Positions 25,830 to 34,936 are shown, numbered from the stretch's first letter. The stretch is DNA of 64,000 nucleotides from Promethearchaeota archaeon (GCA_019894735.1 JAGXOB010000003.1:275-64274), one strand, 5' to 3'. Numbers and translations are program-made. The notes: a model not told the origin generated them from the letters alone.

Positions 25830-27130
25830 TGGATAAAGTTGTAGAAGCATGCACAAGGGTTGAAGGTCATGGAAATTTAAACATTTATTTAAAAAATAAT
25901 GAAATATATGAAACTGAATTGAACTTTTCAGTATTTAGAGGATTTGAAAATATTTTAGTAGGCAAAAAGTTATTAGATATTCCAAAAATTGTATCTAGAA
26001 TCTGTGGACTGTGCTACGCATCTCAAACAATTGCAAGTTGCAAAGCAATAGAAGATATATACGGAATAGAACCATCACACCAATCAATTTTGCTTAGAAG
26101 ACTTTTATTATCCGGAGAATTAATAAAATCCCATATTATGCATTATTTTTTCCAGTCCTTTCCAGATTTATTAAAAATATTTAAAAATAATACTATAATT
26201 AACGAATATTATAATTTAATTAATTATAATCCTCATTTAACGACAAATTTTTTTAATTTAATAAAAATTGGTACAGAAATAAATACGTTAATAGGAGGAA
26301 GGGTGCTACATCCAATTACTCCTTTTCCTGGAGGATTAATATTCAATCCTACTCGAAAGAATTTAATTCTTATAGAGAAATATCTAAAAAAGGGAATTTA
26401 CTATATAGAAGCTATAATTGAAAATTTTATAGATTTATTTTCTGCTTTTGATCCTCCTACAGAATTTAATCTTTCTAATCCTATATATTTCGGCTTAAAA
26501 AATAATATGGAGTTTGATAGGTATGAAGGAGACCTCAGAATTGAACAAAATGAAACAACTTATGAAGATTTTCAAGCGAAAAATTATTCAAAATATTTTG
26601 ATAAAGACCCTAATCTTTATGGGATTATGTTTAAGTCGAATTCGAGAAATAAAATTTTAACAGGACCATTAGCGCGCTATAAGTTAACTCAAAATTATGG
26701 GATAGATAAAATATCCGAATATATAAACAATTTTGGAAAAAAATGGAAAAGCAATTTATTATTTTTAAACTTTCTACAATTAATTGAATGTTATTACGAA
26801 ATTCAAAAAAGTGTTGAAATATTAGATACTACTTCACTAAAAAGTAAAACAAAACTTAAACAACTAAAATCAATAAAAAAATCAAATGGAATAGGGGTTA
26901 TCGAAGCACCAAGAGGTATACTAATGCACCATTATCATTTAAATAAAGCTAAAATCGTTGATCAAGTGAAACTTTTCATTGCAACCGAAATAAATTTGCC
27001 TATTCTTAACAAAATGATCACTGAATATGCTAAAAAGCTATATGAAAAAGAAGATATCGATTCTGTTAAAGAAAAAATTCAAATTATGATAAGAGCATTT
27101 GATCCTTGCATATCGTGCGCTTCTCATTAA
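25829..27130 (+). CDS. mvhA: [NiFe] hydrogenase large subunit, MvhA type, without C-terminal extension
   Basis: The catalytic subunit that oxidises or forms H2. It has 433 residues from the ATG, which overlaps the mvhG stop by one base and follows a GGAGG site. The N-terminal motif TRVEGHGNLNI is present. Ni-binding motif L1 reads RICGLCYASQ, so the usual His three residues after the second Cys is Gln. Motif L2 reads DPCISCASH. The stop codon comes immediately after that His, so no peptide remains for a maturation protease to remove. The four Cys ligands are all present, so the enzyme should hold the NiFe site. It is the last gene of the operon. Confidence 0.93.
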   Translation: MDKVVEACTRVEGHGNLNIYLKNNEIYETELNFSVFRGFENILVGKKLLDIPKIVSRICGLCYASQTIASCKAIEDIYGIEPSHQSILLRRLLLSGELIKSHIMHYFFQSFPDLLKIFKNNTIINEYYNLINYNPHLTTNFFNLIKIGTEINTLIGGRVLHPITPFPGGLIFNPTRKNLILIEKYLKKGIYYIEAIIENFIDLFSAFDPPTEFNLSNPIYFGLKNNMEFDRYEGDLRIEQNETTYEDFQAKNYSKYFDKDPNLYGIMFKSNSRNKILTGPLARYKLTQNYGIDKISEYINNFGKKWKSNLLFLNFLQLIECYYEIQKSVEILDTTSLKSKTKLKQLKSIKKSNGIGVIEAPRGILMHHYHLNKAKIVDQVKLFIATEINLPILNKMITEYAKKLYEKEDIDSVKEKIQIMIRAFDPCISCASH

Positions 27131-27188
27131 CATTAAAAATCACAAAAAATAAATATAATTGATTTAATGAAGAAGAAGATGATTTAAA

Positions 27189-27906
27189 TTGAAAGAAAAT
27201 CTCTTAAATAACGCCAATACAGAGCTTCCATTTAGAGAATTGTGTGAGACTCTTTTATTTTATTTTGATGAGACTATAGGTCATGTCCCACTTCTTATTT
27301 GTCCAGAAAATGCGCTAGATGATGATTCAGGAAAAACGCGTCTTATAAGATACCATCCAATTTGGTTTTTAGAACTTAAAGATAAAACTACAATTAACCG
27401 AATCGATTTAGAATGCTGTAATCAAATGTATTTTGCGAAGAAATTTATTATTTAAAGGAATCCATATTGACCACATTGTTATAAACGCTCAAAAAAAATC
27501 GTTTTCTAAAATTCGATTATTTGATTATGATAGAGTTGTTCAACAAAAATTTGGGATTAAAGATCAATTTAAAATAACGAATATAAATATTATTAACAAT
27601 TTTCAGGAAATAGAATTTATAGTAAAGAATAACAGCAATAAGGAATTCAACGATCTCATTGTCCGAATTACTCACATTAAAGAATTTTTTAAAACAGAGG
27701 GACTAAACGAAAAAGTTGAAAAATGCCTTCCCGAAGAAGAATTATTGTTTATAACGCCTGTAATTAGAAATACAAACAATTATTTGTTTTCCATTATTGA
27801 AGAACATTCTAATAGAACAATATTTTCTAATAAAATTGATTTAGAATTAATAAAAATCATTTTTATTAAGGAAATTTTTCAGATTTTTAAAATCTTCTCT
27901 GTTTAA
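27189..27906 (+). pseudogene. Unknown gene split by a one-base frameshift
   Basis: Two overlapping frames look like one protein. The first (27189-27455, TTG start) ends ...NQMYFAKKFII. The second (to 27906) continues from about 27445 as LFKGIHIDHIVINAQ. Restoring one T in the stretch ATTATTTAAAGG near 27450-27460 joins them into about 235 residues. The first part has the block RLIRYHPIWFLELKDKTT, and the second is beta-rich and charged. I do not recognise the family. The 3' end overlaps the convergent Rag GTPase by 60 bases, an unusually long overlap that may point to further decay. A real mutation, a sequencing error or frameshifting are all possible. It follows mvhA by 58 bases. Confidence 0.5.
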
Positions 27907-28803
27907 GGAGTTTATGACAGTATTAAATGTTTCCTCATTTTTATTTTTAGTAACTATCATCAATACGGATCCATTACTGACTTCTCTAACTAAAATATAG
28001 TTATTATCGCTTTCATACATAACTGTAGATAATTCCAAAGGAGAAATCACAGAATCAGATAGGTTCATAATCTTAGTAAATATCTGATAAATGTTAGAAT
28101 CCAAGGTTCCTATCTCGAATTTCATAAATTGGAGAGGTTTATGCTCAAATTTACCTAAAGTTGAAGCTATTAATAGGCCATCTGGTTGATTGAATAAAAA
28201 ATACTCTGAAAGCGTTGTTAACTTCATCTGATCTAACATATGCCGTATTTTTCCCAGTTTTTGTAACGCTAATGTATTTTGCTGAATTTTGTAATCAAGA
28301 ATTTCGATCAACCTATGTTGGGCACTCCCTTCTTTTACCGATACCGGAGTAAAAACGATTTTGCTTTTCAAATCATCTGTTAACCCTTTAATTAATAATT
28401 CATAAATTTCGTCTTCTTTTGACTCCTGAAGATCAATCTTATTTAGTAAAACATACGCTTTTTCAACTCCAGGACTATATTCAAAGATATATTTCATAAA
28501 ATTATCAAAAATTTCTTTTAACTTAGGTTCCTCTACCGCTGAATCAACCATGAATACTGCTGTCATCACTTCAGAAAAAACAAGTTCTCGCTTTTTTTCT
28601 GAAAAATAACTGTCCATGTAGAGTTGTTGGCCTCCTAGGTCCCAGATGGATAATTCCATAATCCCTCTAAATATAAAATTCTCGCGACTTACTCCCTTTG
28701 TAGGCTGCAAATTGAGAACCTTCATGAAGTTATATCCTAAGCAAGTAGTCCTCATTAAAGATGTTTTACCTGCACCACCCGGTCCAAACAGAAGTACCTT
28801 TAT
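27847..28803 (-). CDS. Rag/Gtr-type GTPase with C-terminal roadblock-like domain
   Basis: A full-length Rag-family architecture. The P-loop VLLFGPGGAGKTSL is followed by switch II WDLGGQQLYMDSYF and the Rag-like stretch SYFSEKKRELVFSEVMTAVF. G4 reads LLNKIDL. A beta/alpha domain (about residues 200-300) then matches the position and pattern of the Rag C-terminal roadblock domain. The first ATG (28755) lies after the P-loop. The frame is open back to 28809 but has no ATG, GTG or TTG there. A GGTG site (28811-28814) is 7 bases before an in-frame ATA (28803), which I take as the likely start (318 residues). In eukaryotes Rag GTPases signal amino-acid state on membranes; the role here is unknown. 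Confidence 0.85.
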   Translation of the reverse strand: MKVLLFGPGGAGKTSLMRTTCLGYNFMKVLNLQPTKGVSRENFIFRGIMELSIWDLGGQQLYMDSYFSEKKRELVFSEVMTAVFMVDSAVEEPKLKEIFDNFMKYIFEYSPGVEKAYVLLNKIDLQESKEDEIYELLIKGLTDDLKSKIVFTPVSVKEGSAQHRLIEILDYKIQQNTLALQKLGKIRHMLDQMKLTTLSEYFLFNQPDGLLIASTLGKFEHKPLQFMKFEIGTLDSNIYQIFTKIMNLSDSVISPLELSTVMYESDNNYILVREVSNGSVLMIVTKNKNEETFNTVINSLNREDFKNLKNFLNKNDFY

Positions 28804-29003
28804 TTTATTTCACCGTCACTCTTTTATTGTATTATTTGAAGAGATAATTGAATTTATATTATTTAATAAAATCGTATATATTTTTTATAAATTAATGATT
28901 ATTTAATCTTTTTCTAATTATGATACGATTTATGAGATTTTAAATGATTGGACGATTGAGTTAAATATAATTTTAAATTAACATAATTAATTTACTAGAT
29001 ATA

Positions 29004-29013
29004 TTTATAAAAA
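29004..29013 (+). promoter_or_regulatory. Likely TATA box of apt
   Basis: TTTATAAAAA is centred about 22 bases before the apt ATG, so the transcript would be leaderless or nearly so. A GGAG at 29019-29022 could instead serve as a Shine-Dalgarno site if transcription starts earlier. Confidence 0.35.
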
Positions 29014-29029
29014 AGATTGGAGAAATGAA

Positions 29030-29557
29030 ATGGATTTACTGAAAGAAATTAGAAACGTACCTGATTGGCCAAAACCAGGTGTTCAATTTAAAGATATAAC
29101 TACTTTAGCGAAAAATCCAGCAGCTTTCAAAGAATCATGTGACCTCATAATTAAAAAATATAAGAAAAAAAATATTGATGAAGTTGCAGCAATTGAGGCT
29201 AGAGGTTATGTTTGGGGTGGAGTTTTGGCTTATCAACTAGGAACAGGTTTTATATTAATTCGAAAGCCAGGTAAATTACCCGCAGAAACAATCGTTGAAG
29301 AATACGAATTAGAATATGGAACAGACAAGATTGAGATGCATGTTGATGCCATAAAGAAAGATGAAAGAGTATTATTATTTGACGATTTATTAGCCACTGG
29401 AGGGACAGCAAAAGCAGCCTGTAATCTGATTGAAAAGGCAGGTGGTGTTGTTGCTGGAATAGCATTTGTGATAGAGCTTACAGGTAGTTTACATGGCCGT
29501 GATAAATTAGAAGGATATGACATTCTTAGCCTTCTCGAAATACCGGTTGAAGAGTAA
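29030..29557 (+). CDS. apt: Adenine phosphoribosyltransferase
   Basis: Purine salvage: adenine plus PRPP gives AMP. The 175 residues match the family from the start (IRNVPDWPKPGVQFKDITTL). The GYVWGG...RKPGKLP segment follows, and then the PRPP-binding loop VLLFDDLLATGGTA. The length is normal for Apt. It could favour another 6-aminopurine or hypoxanthine, as in some archaea, but the sequence is close to the bacterial/eukaryotic Apt pattern. It is a single gene ending in two oligo-T runs. Confidence 0.92.
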   Translation: MDLLKEIRNVPDWPKPGVQFKDITTLAKNPAAFKESCDLIIKKYKKKNIDEVAAIEARGYVWGGVLAYQLGTGFILIRKPGKLPAETIVEEYELEYGTDKIEMHVDAIKKDERVLLFDDLLATGGTAKAACNLIEKAGGVVAGIAFVIELTGSLHGRDKLEGYDILSLLEIPVEE

Positions 29558-29586
29558 CCGAAATTTCTTATTCACATAGCTACCCA

Positions 29587-29615
29587 TTTTTTTCCCTTAA
29601 TTCTCTCTTTTTTTT
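29587..29615 (+). terminator. Two oligo-T runs after apt
   Basis: Runs of seven T (29587-29593) and eight T (29608-29615) lie 30-58 bases after the apt stop and before the gcv operon. This is the clearest terminator-like sequence in the window. Confidence 0.5.
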
Positions 29616-29682
29616 AGTCTGAAAACTTAAATAATTCTCTGTACTTTATACTCACAATATTAAAATAAACACATTATTAGGT

Positions 29683-30777
29683 GTGGATTTGATTACGGAT
29701 CTAAAAAAAACTCCTTTCTACGACATCCATGTAAAATTAGGAGCAAGAATGGTAGATTTTGCTGGTTTTAGCATGCCCGTTCAATATGAAAGTATTATTA
29801 AAGAACACGAAACAGTTCGATCTAAAGCAGGGATATTTGATGTTTCTCATATGGGCGAATTTCTGTTAGAGGGAAGTGAAGTAATAGATTTTCTTCAATA
29901 TATTATGATTAACGATTTGAACTTACTCGAACCGTCAAAAGGTCAATATTCGTGCATGTGTTATGAAAATGGGACGGTTGTTGACGATCTTGTGTATTAT
30001 GAGGAAGCATTTGATCGATTTAGAATGATTGTCAATGCTGGTAATATTGAAAAAGATTTTCAATGGTTAAACGAGCATATTAGCGGTAAGGATGTTAAAA
30101 TAACTAATCTATCCTCAAAACGATGTCGTTTAGCGTTTCAAGGACCTAAATCTGACGAATACCTTCAACCTTTAGTGGATATCGACTTATCAACGATAAA
30201 AAGATTTTTTTTTGCTCACTGTAAGTTAAATGGGATGCCGATTTTTATAGCTAGAACTGGATATACCGGTGAACGCGGATTTGAAATATCATTTGATAAT
30301 GAGTATGCTGAAAATATCTGGGGTGAGCTGATAAAAGCGGGAGCATCACCCGCGGGATTAGGTGCTCGAGATTCGTTAAGACTTGAGGCAACATATTCTT
30401 TATATGGTCACGAAATAAACGATTCTATAACGCCTGTTGAAGCGGGATTATTTTGGCTCGTGAAACCTAAAGAGGGCCTTGAATATATTGGTAAAAATGT
30501 TTTGATAAAGCAAAAAACAGAAGGGACCGATCGAACCATAGTTGGATTAAATTTGATGGATAGGGGTATTATAAGAGATGGTTTTAAAATTTCAAAAAAT
30601 GGTAACGAAATAGGATATGTAACTTCAGGCGGTTATTCCCCAACCCTTAAAAAGACAATAGGTTTAGGTTTAATTAAAAAACAGTATAAAGAAGAAGGAA
30701 CAGAACTTGAAATTGAAGTCAGGAATAAACTTCTAAAAGGAGTCGTCGTATCCACACCGTTTTATCGTAATGTTTGA
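29683..30777 (+). CDS. gcvT: Glycine cleavage system T protein (aminomethyltransferase)
   Basis: Moves the methylene group from the aminomethyl-lipoyl H protein to a tetrahydropterin and releases ammonia. The 364 residues contain the GcvT opening MVDFAGFSMPVQYESIIKEH and the SHMGEF block. Further family blocks are RTGYTGERGFEIS, GLGARDSLRLEA and the C-terminal VTSGGYSPTLKKTIGLG. The GTG start at 29683 overlaps a GGTG site; a TTG at 29689 is an alternative. It heads the gcvT-H-PA-PB operon (21 bases to gcvH). In an organism with H4MPT enzymes, the pterin acceptor may be H4MPT or H4F; the sequence does not decide. Confidence 0.96.
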   Translation: MDLITDLKKTPFYDIHVKLGARMVDFAGFSMPVQYESIIKEHETVRSKAGIFDVSHMGEFLLEGSEVIDFLQYIMINDLNLLEPSKGQYSCMCYENGTVVDDLVYYEEAFDRFRMIVNAGNIEKDFQWLNEHISGKDVKITNLSSKRCRLAFQGPKSDEYLQPLVDIDLSTIKRFFFAHCKLNGMPIFIARTGYTGERGFEISFDNEYAENIWGELIKAGASPAGLGARDSLRLEATYSLYGHEINDSITPVEAGLFWLVKPKEGLEYIGKNVLIKQKTEGTDRTIVGLNLMDRGIIRDGFKISKNGNEIGYVTSGGYSPTLKKTIGLGLIKKQYKEEGTELEIEVRNKLLKGVVVSTPFYRNV

Positions 30778-30798
30778 ATTAAAATAAGTAAAATGTAA

Positions 30799-31206
30799 AT
30801 GGTGAATATTATAGAACAAGAATTTCCTAACGAGCTAAAATATCTCCAAACGCACGAATGGGTTCGCATCCAAGATAATATTGCAACTGTAGGGATCACA
30901 GATTTTGCTCAACACCAATTAGGTGATATAGTTTATGTAGAACTTCCTGAAATCGGGATTACCTTTGATAAAGGGAGTAATGTAGCTGAAATTGAATCCG
31001 TCAAGGCTGTAGGTGAATTAGTAATGCCTTTATCTGGAAAAATCCTCGAGGTTAATACTGATCTTGCTGATAATCCAGAATCGGTAAATTCTTCTCCTTA
31101 TGGAACTGGTTGGATGGTAAAAATAGAGTTTTCAAACAAAAGCGAAATTGACGAACTGTTAACTGTAGAAGCATACAAAGAAATAGTAGAAGCTGAGAAA
31201 GAATAA
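30799..31206 (+). CDS. gcvH: Glycine cleavage system H protein
   Basis: The lipoyl-carrying shuttle protein of glycine cleavage. The 135 residues have the lipoylation motif EIESVKAVGEL with Lys69 as the attachment site. The family block HEWVRIQDNIATVGITDFAQ precedes it, and the NSSPYGTGWM block follows. No lipoate ligase, octanoyltransferase or L protein (dihydrolipoyl dehydrogenase) is encoded in the window, so those must come from elsewhere. It is second in the operon. Confidence 0.97.
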   Translation: MVNIIEQEFPNELKYLQTHEWVRIQDNIATVGITDFAQHQLGDIVYVELPEIGITFDKGSNVAEIESVKAVGELVMPLSGKILEVNTDLADNPESVNSSPYGTGWMVKIEFSNKSEIDELLTVEAYKEIVEAEKE

Positions 31207-31264
31207 AGATTTAATCCAATTTATAATTTTATTCCTTATATTTTTGAAATTTGAGTTGTTTAGT

Positions 31265-32605
31265 ATGGATTTTATACCTCACGACGATAAAACTATTGCT
31301 GAAATGCTTAACATTATTGGTGTTGCCAAAATTGAAGATTTATTTAAGGATGTTCCTAAAGATTTGATCATCAACGGTTTAAAACTTCCAGAAGGTTTGT
31401 CAGAACCAGATGTTTTGAAGAATTTACAGGAATTAGGTAAAAAAAATAAGGTATATTCTAATTCTTTTTTAGGAGCGGGATGCTATTTTCATTACATTCC
31501 TACTTTAGTGGATTTTGTAATTAGTCGATCCGAATTTTATACTTCCTATACACCATATCAAGCAGAAGCTAGCCAAGGATATTTACAAGCAATTTACGAG
31601 TATCAAAGTATAATTTCTCGGCTTACCCAAATGGATGTCGCCAACGCGAGTATGTATGACGGTTCTACTGCTCTTGCAGAAGCAGCTATCATGGCGTCTA
31701 TTATCACAAGGAAAAACCAAGTTATCGTTTTAGAAGGTGTTCACCCCGAATACATAGAAGTTGTTAAAACCTATTGTTGGGGTCAAAAAATAGAACTTAA
31801 GATTGTTCCTGAAGAGAAATTAGAAGAAGAACTAACCCAAGAAGTTGCAGCTGTTTTATTTCAAAGCCCTAATTTTTTTGGTGATATAGAAGATGTACTA
31901 GTTCTGGCAAATAAAATTAAAGAAAATGCTTCAAATTGTTTAGTAATCCAATGTATGACTGATCCAACCTGTTTAGGTGTTCTGAAGCCACCTGGAGAAA
32001 CAGAGGTAGATATTTTTGTTGCAGAAGGACAGTCGTTTGGAATAAGTCCCTCGTTTGGAGGACCTGGATTGGGTATTTTTGCCACACGGAAGAAATTTCT
32101 GAGAAAAATACCTGGAAGATTAGTGGGAAAAACAAAAGAGATCGATGGCGAACGTGAAGGTTTTTTATTAACATTACAAGCACGAGAACAGCATATAAGA
32201 AGAGAAAAAGCAAGCTCAAACATTTGCACTAATCAAGCATTATGTTCATTATCTGCTTTAGTTTATCTTGTTTCCTTAGGGAAAACAGGACTACGTGAAA
32301 TTGCCACTCAAAACATTCAAAAAGCTCATTATGTTAAAAATAAAATTAAACTAATACCGGGGTATGAAATCTTAAACACAAGACCTACATATAACGAATT
32401 CATCGTAAAATGCCCTAACATAGACTCTTTAATTGAAGAGTGTAAGAAATTTAATTTACTTCCACCCCTTCCTCTTTCAAAATACTACCATGAAATGAAA
32501 GATGTAGCTCTTGTTTGTGTTACAGAATCGAATTCCCGGGAATCTATTGAAAAGTTTATCAAAGCCTTAGAACTTGCTAATAACAATAAGGAGGGGAAGA
32601 TGTAA
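31265..32605 (+). CDS. gcvPA: Glycine dehydrogenase (decarboxylating) subunit 1
   Basis: The N-terminal half of P protein, which decarboxylates glycine on PLP together with GcvPB. From the ATG at 31265 it has 446 residues and begins MDFIPHDDKTIAEMLNIIG, the usual GcvPA opening; an in-frame TTG seven codons earlier is less likely. Other family blocks are SFLGAGCYFHYIPTLVD, YTPYQAEASQGYLQAIYEYQ, MYDGSTALAEAA and the C-terminal-half REQHIRREKASSNICTNQAL. The gene overlaps gcvPB by one base (TAATG) behind a GGAGGGG site, so translation of the two subunits is coupled. Confidence 0.96.
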   Translation: MDFIPHDDKTIAEMLNIIGVAKIEDLFKDVPKDLIINGLKLPEGLSEPDVLKNLQELGKKNKVYSNSFLGAGCYFHYIPTLVDFVISRSEFYTSYTPYQAEASQGYLQAIYEYQSIISRLTQMDVANASMYDGSTALAEAAIMASIITRKNQVIVLEGVHPEYIEVVKTYCWGQKIELKIVPEEKLEEELTQEVAAVLFQSPNFFGDIEDVLVLANKIKENASNCLVIQCMTDPTCLGVLKPPGETEVDIFVAEGQSFGISPSFGGPGLGIFATRKKFLRKIPGRLVGKTKEIDGEREGFLLTLQAREQHIRREKASSNICTNQALCSLSALVYLVSLGKTGLREIATQNIQKAHYVKNKIKLIPGYEILNTRPTYNEFIVKCPNIDSLIEECKKFNLLPPLPLSKYYHEMKDVALVCVTESNSRESIEKFIKALELANNNKEGKM

Positions 32606-34041
32606 TGGATGAAAAAGATTCTTTGATCTTTGACAAAGGAATTAATAAAGCTCAGACCAATTTTATTCCATCGTTAGATGTTGAATGTGATGCTCTCAAA
32701 AATATTATTCCTAGTAATTTAATTCGAGAAGAGGTTCAAATTCCAGACATCCCTGAAGTGGAGATTGTTCGCCACTTTGTTAAATTAAGTAAGATTAATT
32801 ACGGTGTAGATACGGGTATTTACCCATTAGGCTCTTGTACGATGAAATATAATCCTAAAATAAACGAACATATCGCTCGAATAACTGAATTTTCTCAAAT
32901 CCATCCTCTCCAAGAAGAAAACGAAGGTGCTTTACGTCTAATACACCATATATCAAACATATTAGGTGAAATAACAGGTATGGAGGGGTTTACTTTACAA
33001 CCTGCAGCCGGAGCTCACGGAGAACTCGTCGGATTGTTAATAATGAAAAAATTCTTTGAAACTAAAGGAGTACTAAAGAATAAAATTATTGTTCCTGATT
33101 CTGCTCATGGAACTAATCCCGCATCTGCTAAAATGGCAGGATTTTCGATAATTGAATTACAATCAAATGAAAACGGAGAAGTTCCGTTAGATCATCTTGA
33201 ATTTGCTATGCAACAAGGAGATGTAGCGGGAATTATGCTTACAAATCCTAATACTTTAGGTGTGTTCGATAGACAAATTAAAGATATAACTGAAATCGTC
33301 CATAAGTACGGTGGATTATGTTATTACGATGGAGCAAACTTAAATCCCATGTTAGGAATTTGTCGCCCAAAAGATATGGGTTTTGATATAGTTCATTTAA
33401 ATTTGCATAAAACTTTTTCAACTCCTCATGGGGGAGGAGGTCCGGGTTCAGGACCCGTAGGAGTTACAAAGGAATTGATCCCATTTCTACCTATACCTTG
33501 CATTATTTCAACTGAAAAAGGCATCGTGTGCGCTGATGAGAATTCTCGTTCAATAGGGAGAATAAAAGCTTTTTGGGGTAATTTTGGGATAATCCTACGC
33601 GCTTATGTATATCTTCTTTCATTAGGCGCTGAAGGATTGAAGAGAGTTGGCCAAGTAGCTGTATTAAATGCAAATTATCTTAGAATTCAGTTACAAAAAA
33701 GATATAATCTTCCATATAACCGAACTTGCCAGCACGAATTTGTTTTATCAGATAAAGATATGCCGAATGAGGTTACTGCTGAAGATATTGCTAAAAGATT
33801 ACTAGATTACGGCTTTTACGCACCAACAATTTACTTCCCATTAATCGTAAGTGGAGCGCTGATGATTGAACCAACTGAAACTGAATCCAAAAATTCGTTA
33901 GATAATTTTATTGAAGTCATGAATAAGATTTACAATGAGGCGGTAAACGAGCCAGAAATCTTGAAAAAAGCACCACATAATACCCCTGTTGGACGATTAG
34001 ACGCAGTATCTGCCGCAAGAAATCCAGTGTTAAAAGACTAG
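32605..34041 (+). CDS. gcvPB: Glycine dehydrogenase (decarboxylating) subunit 2
   Basis: The PLP-carrying half of the two-subunit P protein. The 478 residues include GIYPLGSCTMKYNPKIN, FTLQPAAGAHGEL and PDSAHGTNPASA. The PLP lysine is in HLNLHKTFSTPHGGGGPGSG. The C-terminal block PTETESKNSLDNFIE is typical of the family. It is the last gene of the gcv operon; the MTA-phosphorylase-like gene beyond it is convergent, with 31 bases between stops. Confidence 0.97.
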   Translation: MDEKDSLIFDKGINKAQTNFIPSLDVECDALKNIIPSNLIREEVQIPDIPEVEIVRHFVKLSKINYGVDTGIYPLGSCTMKYNPKINEHIARITEFSQIHPLQEENEGALRLIHHISNILGEITGMEGFTLQPAAGAHGELVGLLIMKKFFETKGVLKNKIIVPDSAHGTNPASAKMAGFSIIELQSNENGEVPLDHLEFAMQQGDVAGIMLTNPNTLGVFDRQIKDITEIVHKYGGLCYYDGANLNPMLGICRPKDMGFDIVHLNLHKTFSTPHGGGGPGSGPVGVTKELIPFLPIPCIISTEKGIVCADENSRSIGRIKAFWGNFGIILRAYVYLLSLGAEGLKRVGQVAVLNANYLRIQLQKRYNLPYNRTCQHEFVLSDKDMPNEVTAEDIAKRLLDYGFYAPTIYFPLIVSGALMIEPTETESKNSLDNFIEVMNKIYNEAVNEPEILKKAPHNTPVGRLDAVSAARNPVLKD

Positions 34042-34072
34042 TACGAATAAAAAGGAGTTTATCTTACTATTT

Positions 34073-34936
34073 TTATAATAGAGCGTCTCTGAGAGAGTGA
34101 AGACAAGAACAATCTCTTTCAATATCGAGTTTCTGAATAGTTTCTTCAAGTAATTTATTCAGATTTTCAGCATTTTTTACCATCGTCTCTAAAACTTCTG
34201 GTACATTAACAGATAGCTTATTAACGGTTCCACCACAATTTCCACATTTTTGAGCAAACTCAACAATACCACATTCTGAGCATTCACCCGCCCAAACATC
34301 CAAATCAGTCACCATTGCAATACAGCAATAACAAATTTCTTTTTCTGCTGAAAGAACGACTTCGGGATAAGTTGTCATTCCTACTACATCCCCCCCCCAT
34401 TGGCGAAACATTTTTGATTCCGCTCTTGTCGAGAATCTTGGACCCTCAATACATATATAAACTCCTCCTTTTTGAATATCTAAACTTAAATTTTTTCCTG
34501 ATTCAAAGAAAAGCCTATTTAAATATTTACAATAAGGATCTGCTTGCCCGATATGACATAATTGACCTCCATCATAAAAGGTTTCAGTTCTTTTTTTCGT
34601 TCTATCAATATATTGATCTATTAGGATAAGTTTCCCTTTATTATGCATTTCTTTCAACGATCCAACCGCTGATGGAGAGATAATGAATTTCGTACCTAAT
34701 TTTTTTAAAGCCCAAATGTTTGCTCTAAAATTTATTTTATGAGGAGGAATTGAATGGTCTAACCCATGCCGAGGAAGAAATGCAACTTTTTTTCCTTTAA
34801 AATCACCTACAGTTATTGTTGCTGAGGTACTGCCAAAAGGAGTATAAATCTTTATTTTTTCTGCATTTTCAAGAGAGAAATCAGTACCTGTTCCCCCTAT
34901 TATTGCCAAATCAACTATCCGTTCTTTACCTTTCAT
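34073..34936 (-). CDS. MTA/MTI phosphorylase-family protein with zinc-ribbon insert
   Basis: A purine nucleoside phosphorylase of the methylthioadenosine phosphorylase family, which cleaves MTA, methylthioinosine or a related nucleoside with phosphate. The 287 residues (ATG at 34936) contain LAIIGGTGTDF, the LPRHGLDHSIPPHKINFRAN block, and CIEGPRFSTRAESKMFRQWG. The base-site block VTDLDVWAG differs from the TDYDCW of the paralogue at 35033. Immediately after it comes an inserted Cys quartet (Cys219, 222, 231, 234; CSEC...CGNC), a small zinc ribbon not found in the usual MTAP, and a Cys-rich tail. The two paralogues are divergent and probably differ in substrate. Confidence 0.85.
   Translation of the reverse strand: MKGKERIVDLAIIGGTGTDFSLENAEKIKIYTPFGSTSATITVGDFKGKKVAFLPRHGLDHSIPPHKINFRANIWALKKLGTKFIISPSAVGSLKEMHNKGKLILIDQYIDRTKKRTETFYDGGQLCHIGQADPYCKYLNRLFFESGKNLSLDIQKGGVYICIEGPRFSTRAESKMFRQWGGDVVGMTTYPEVVLSAEKEICYCCIAMVTDLDVWAGECSECGIVEFAQKCGNCGGTVNKLSVNVPEVLETMVKNAENLNKLLEETIQKLDIERDCSCLHSLRDALL

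Noticed and set aside
34315..34629. A plus-strand frame of about 104 codons opposite the zinc-ribbon phosphorylase gene
   Set aside because: It is antisense to a well-supported enzyme, with low-complexity Leu/Phe-rich content.
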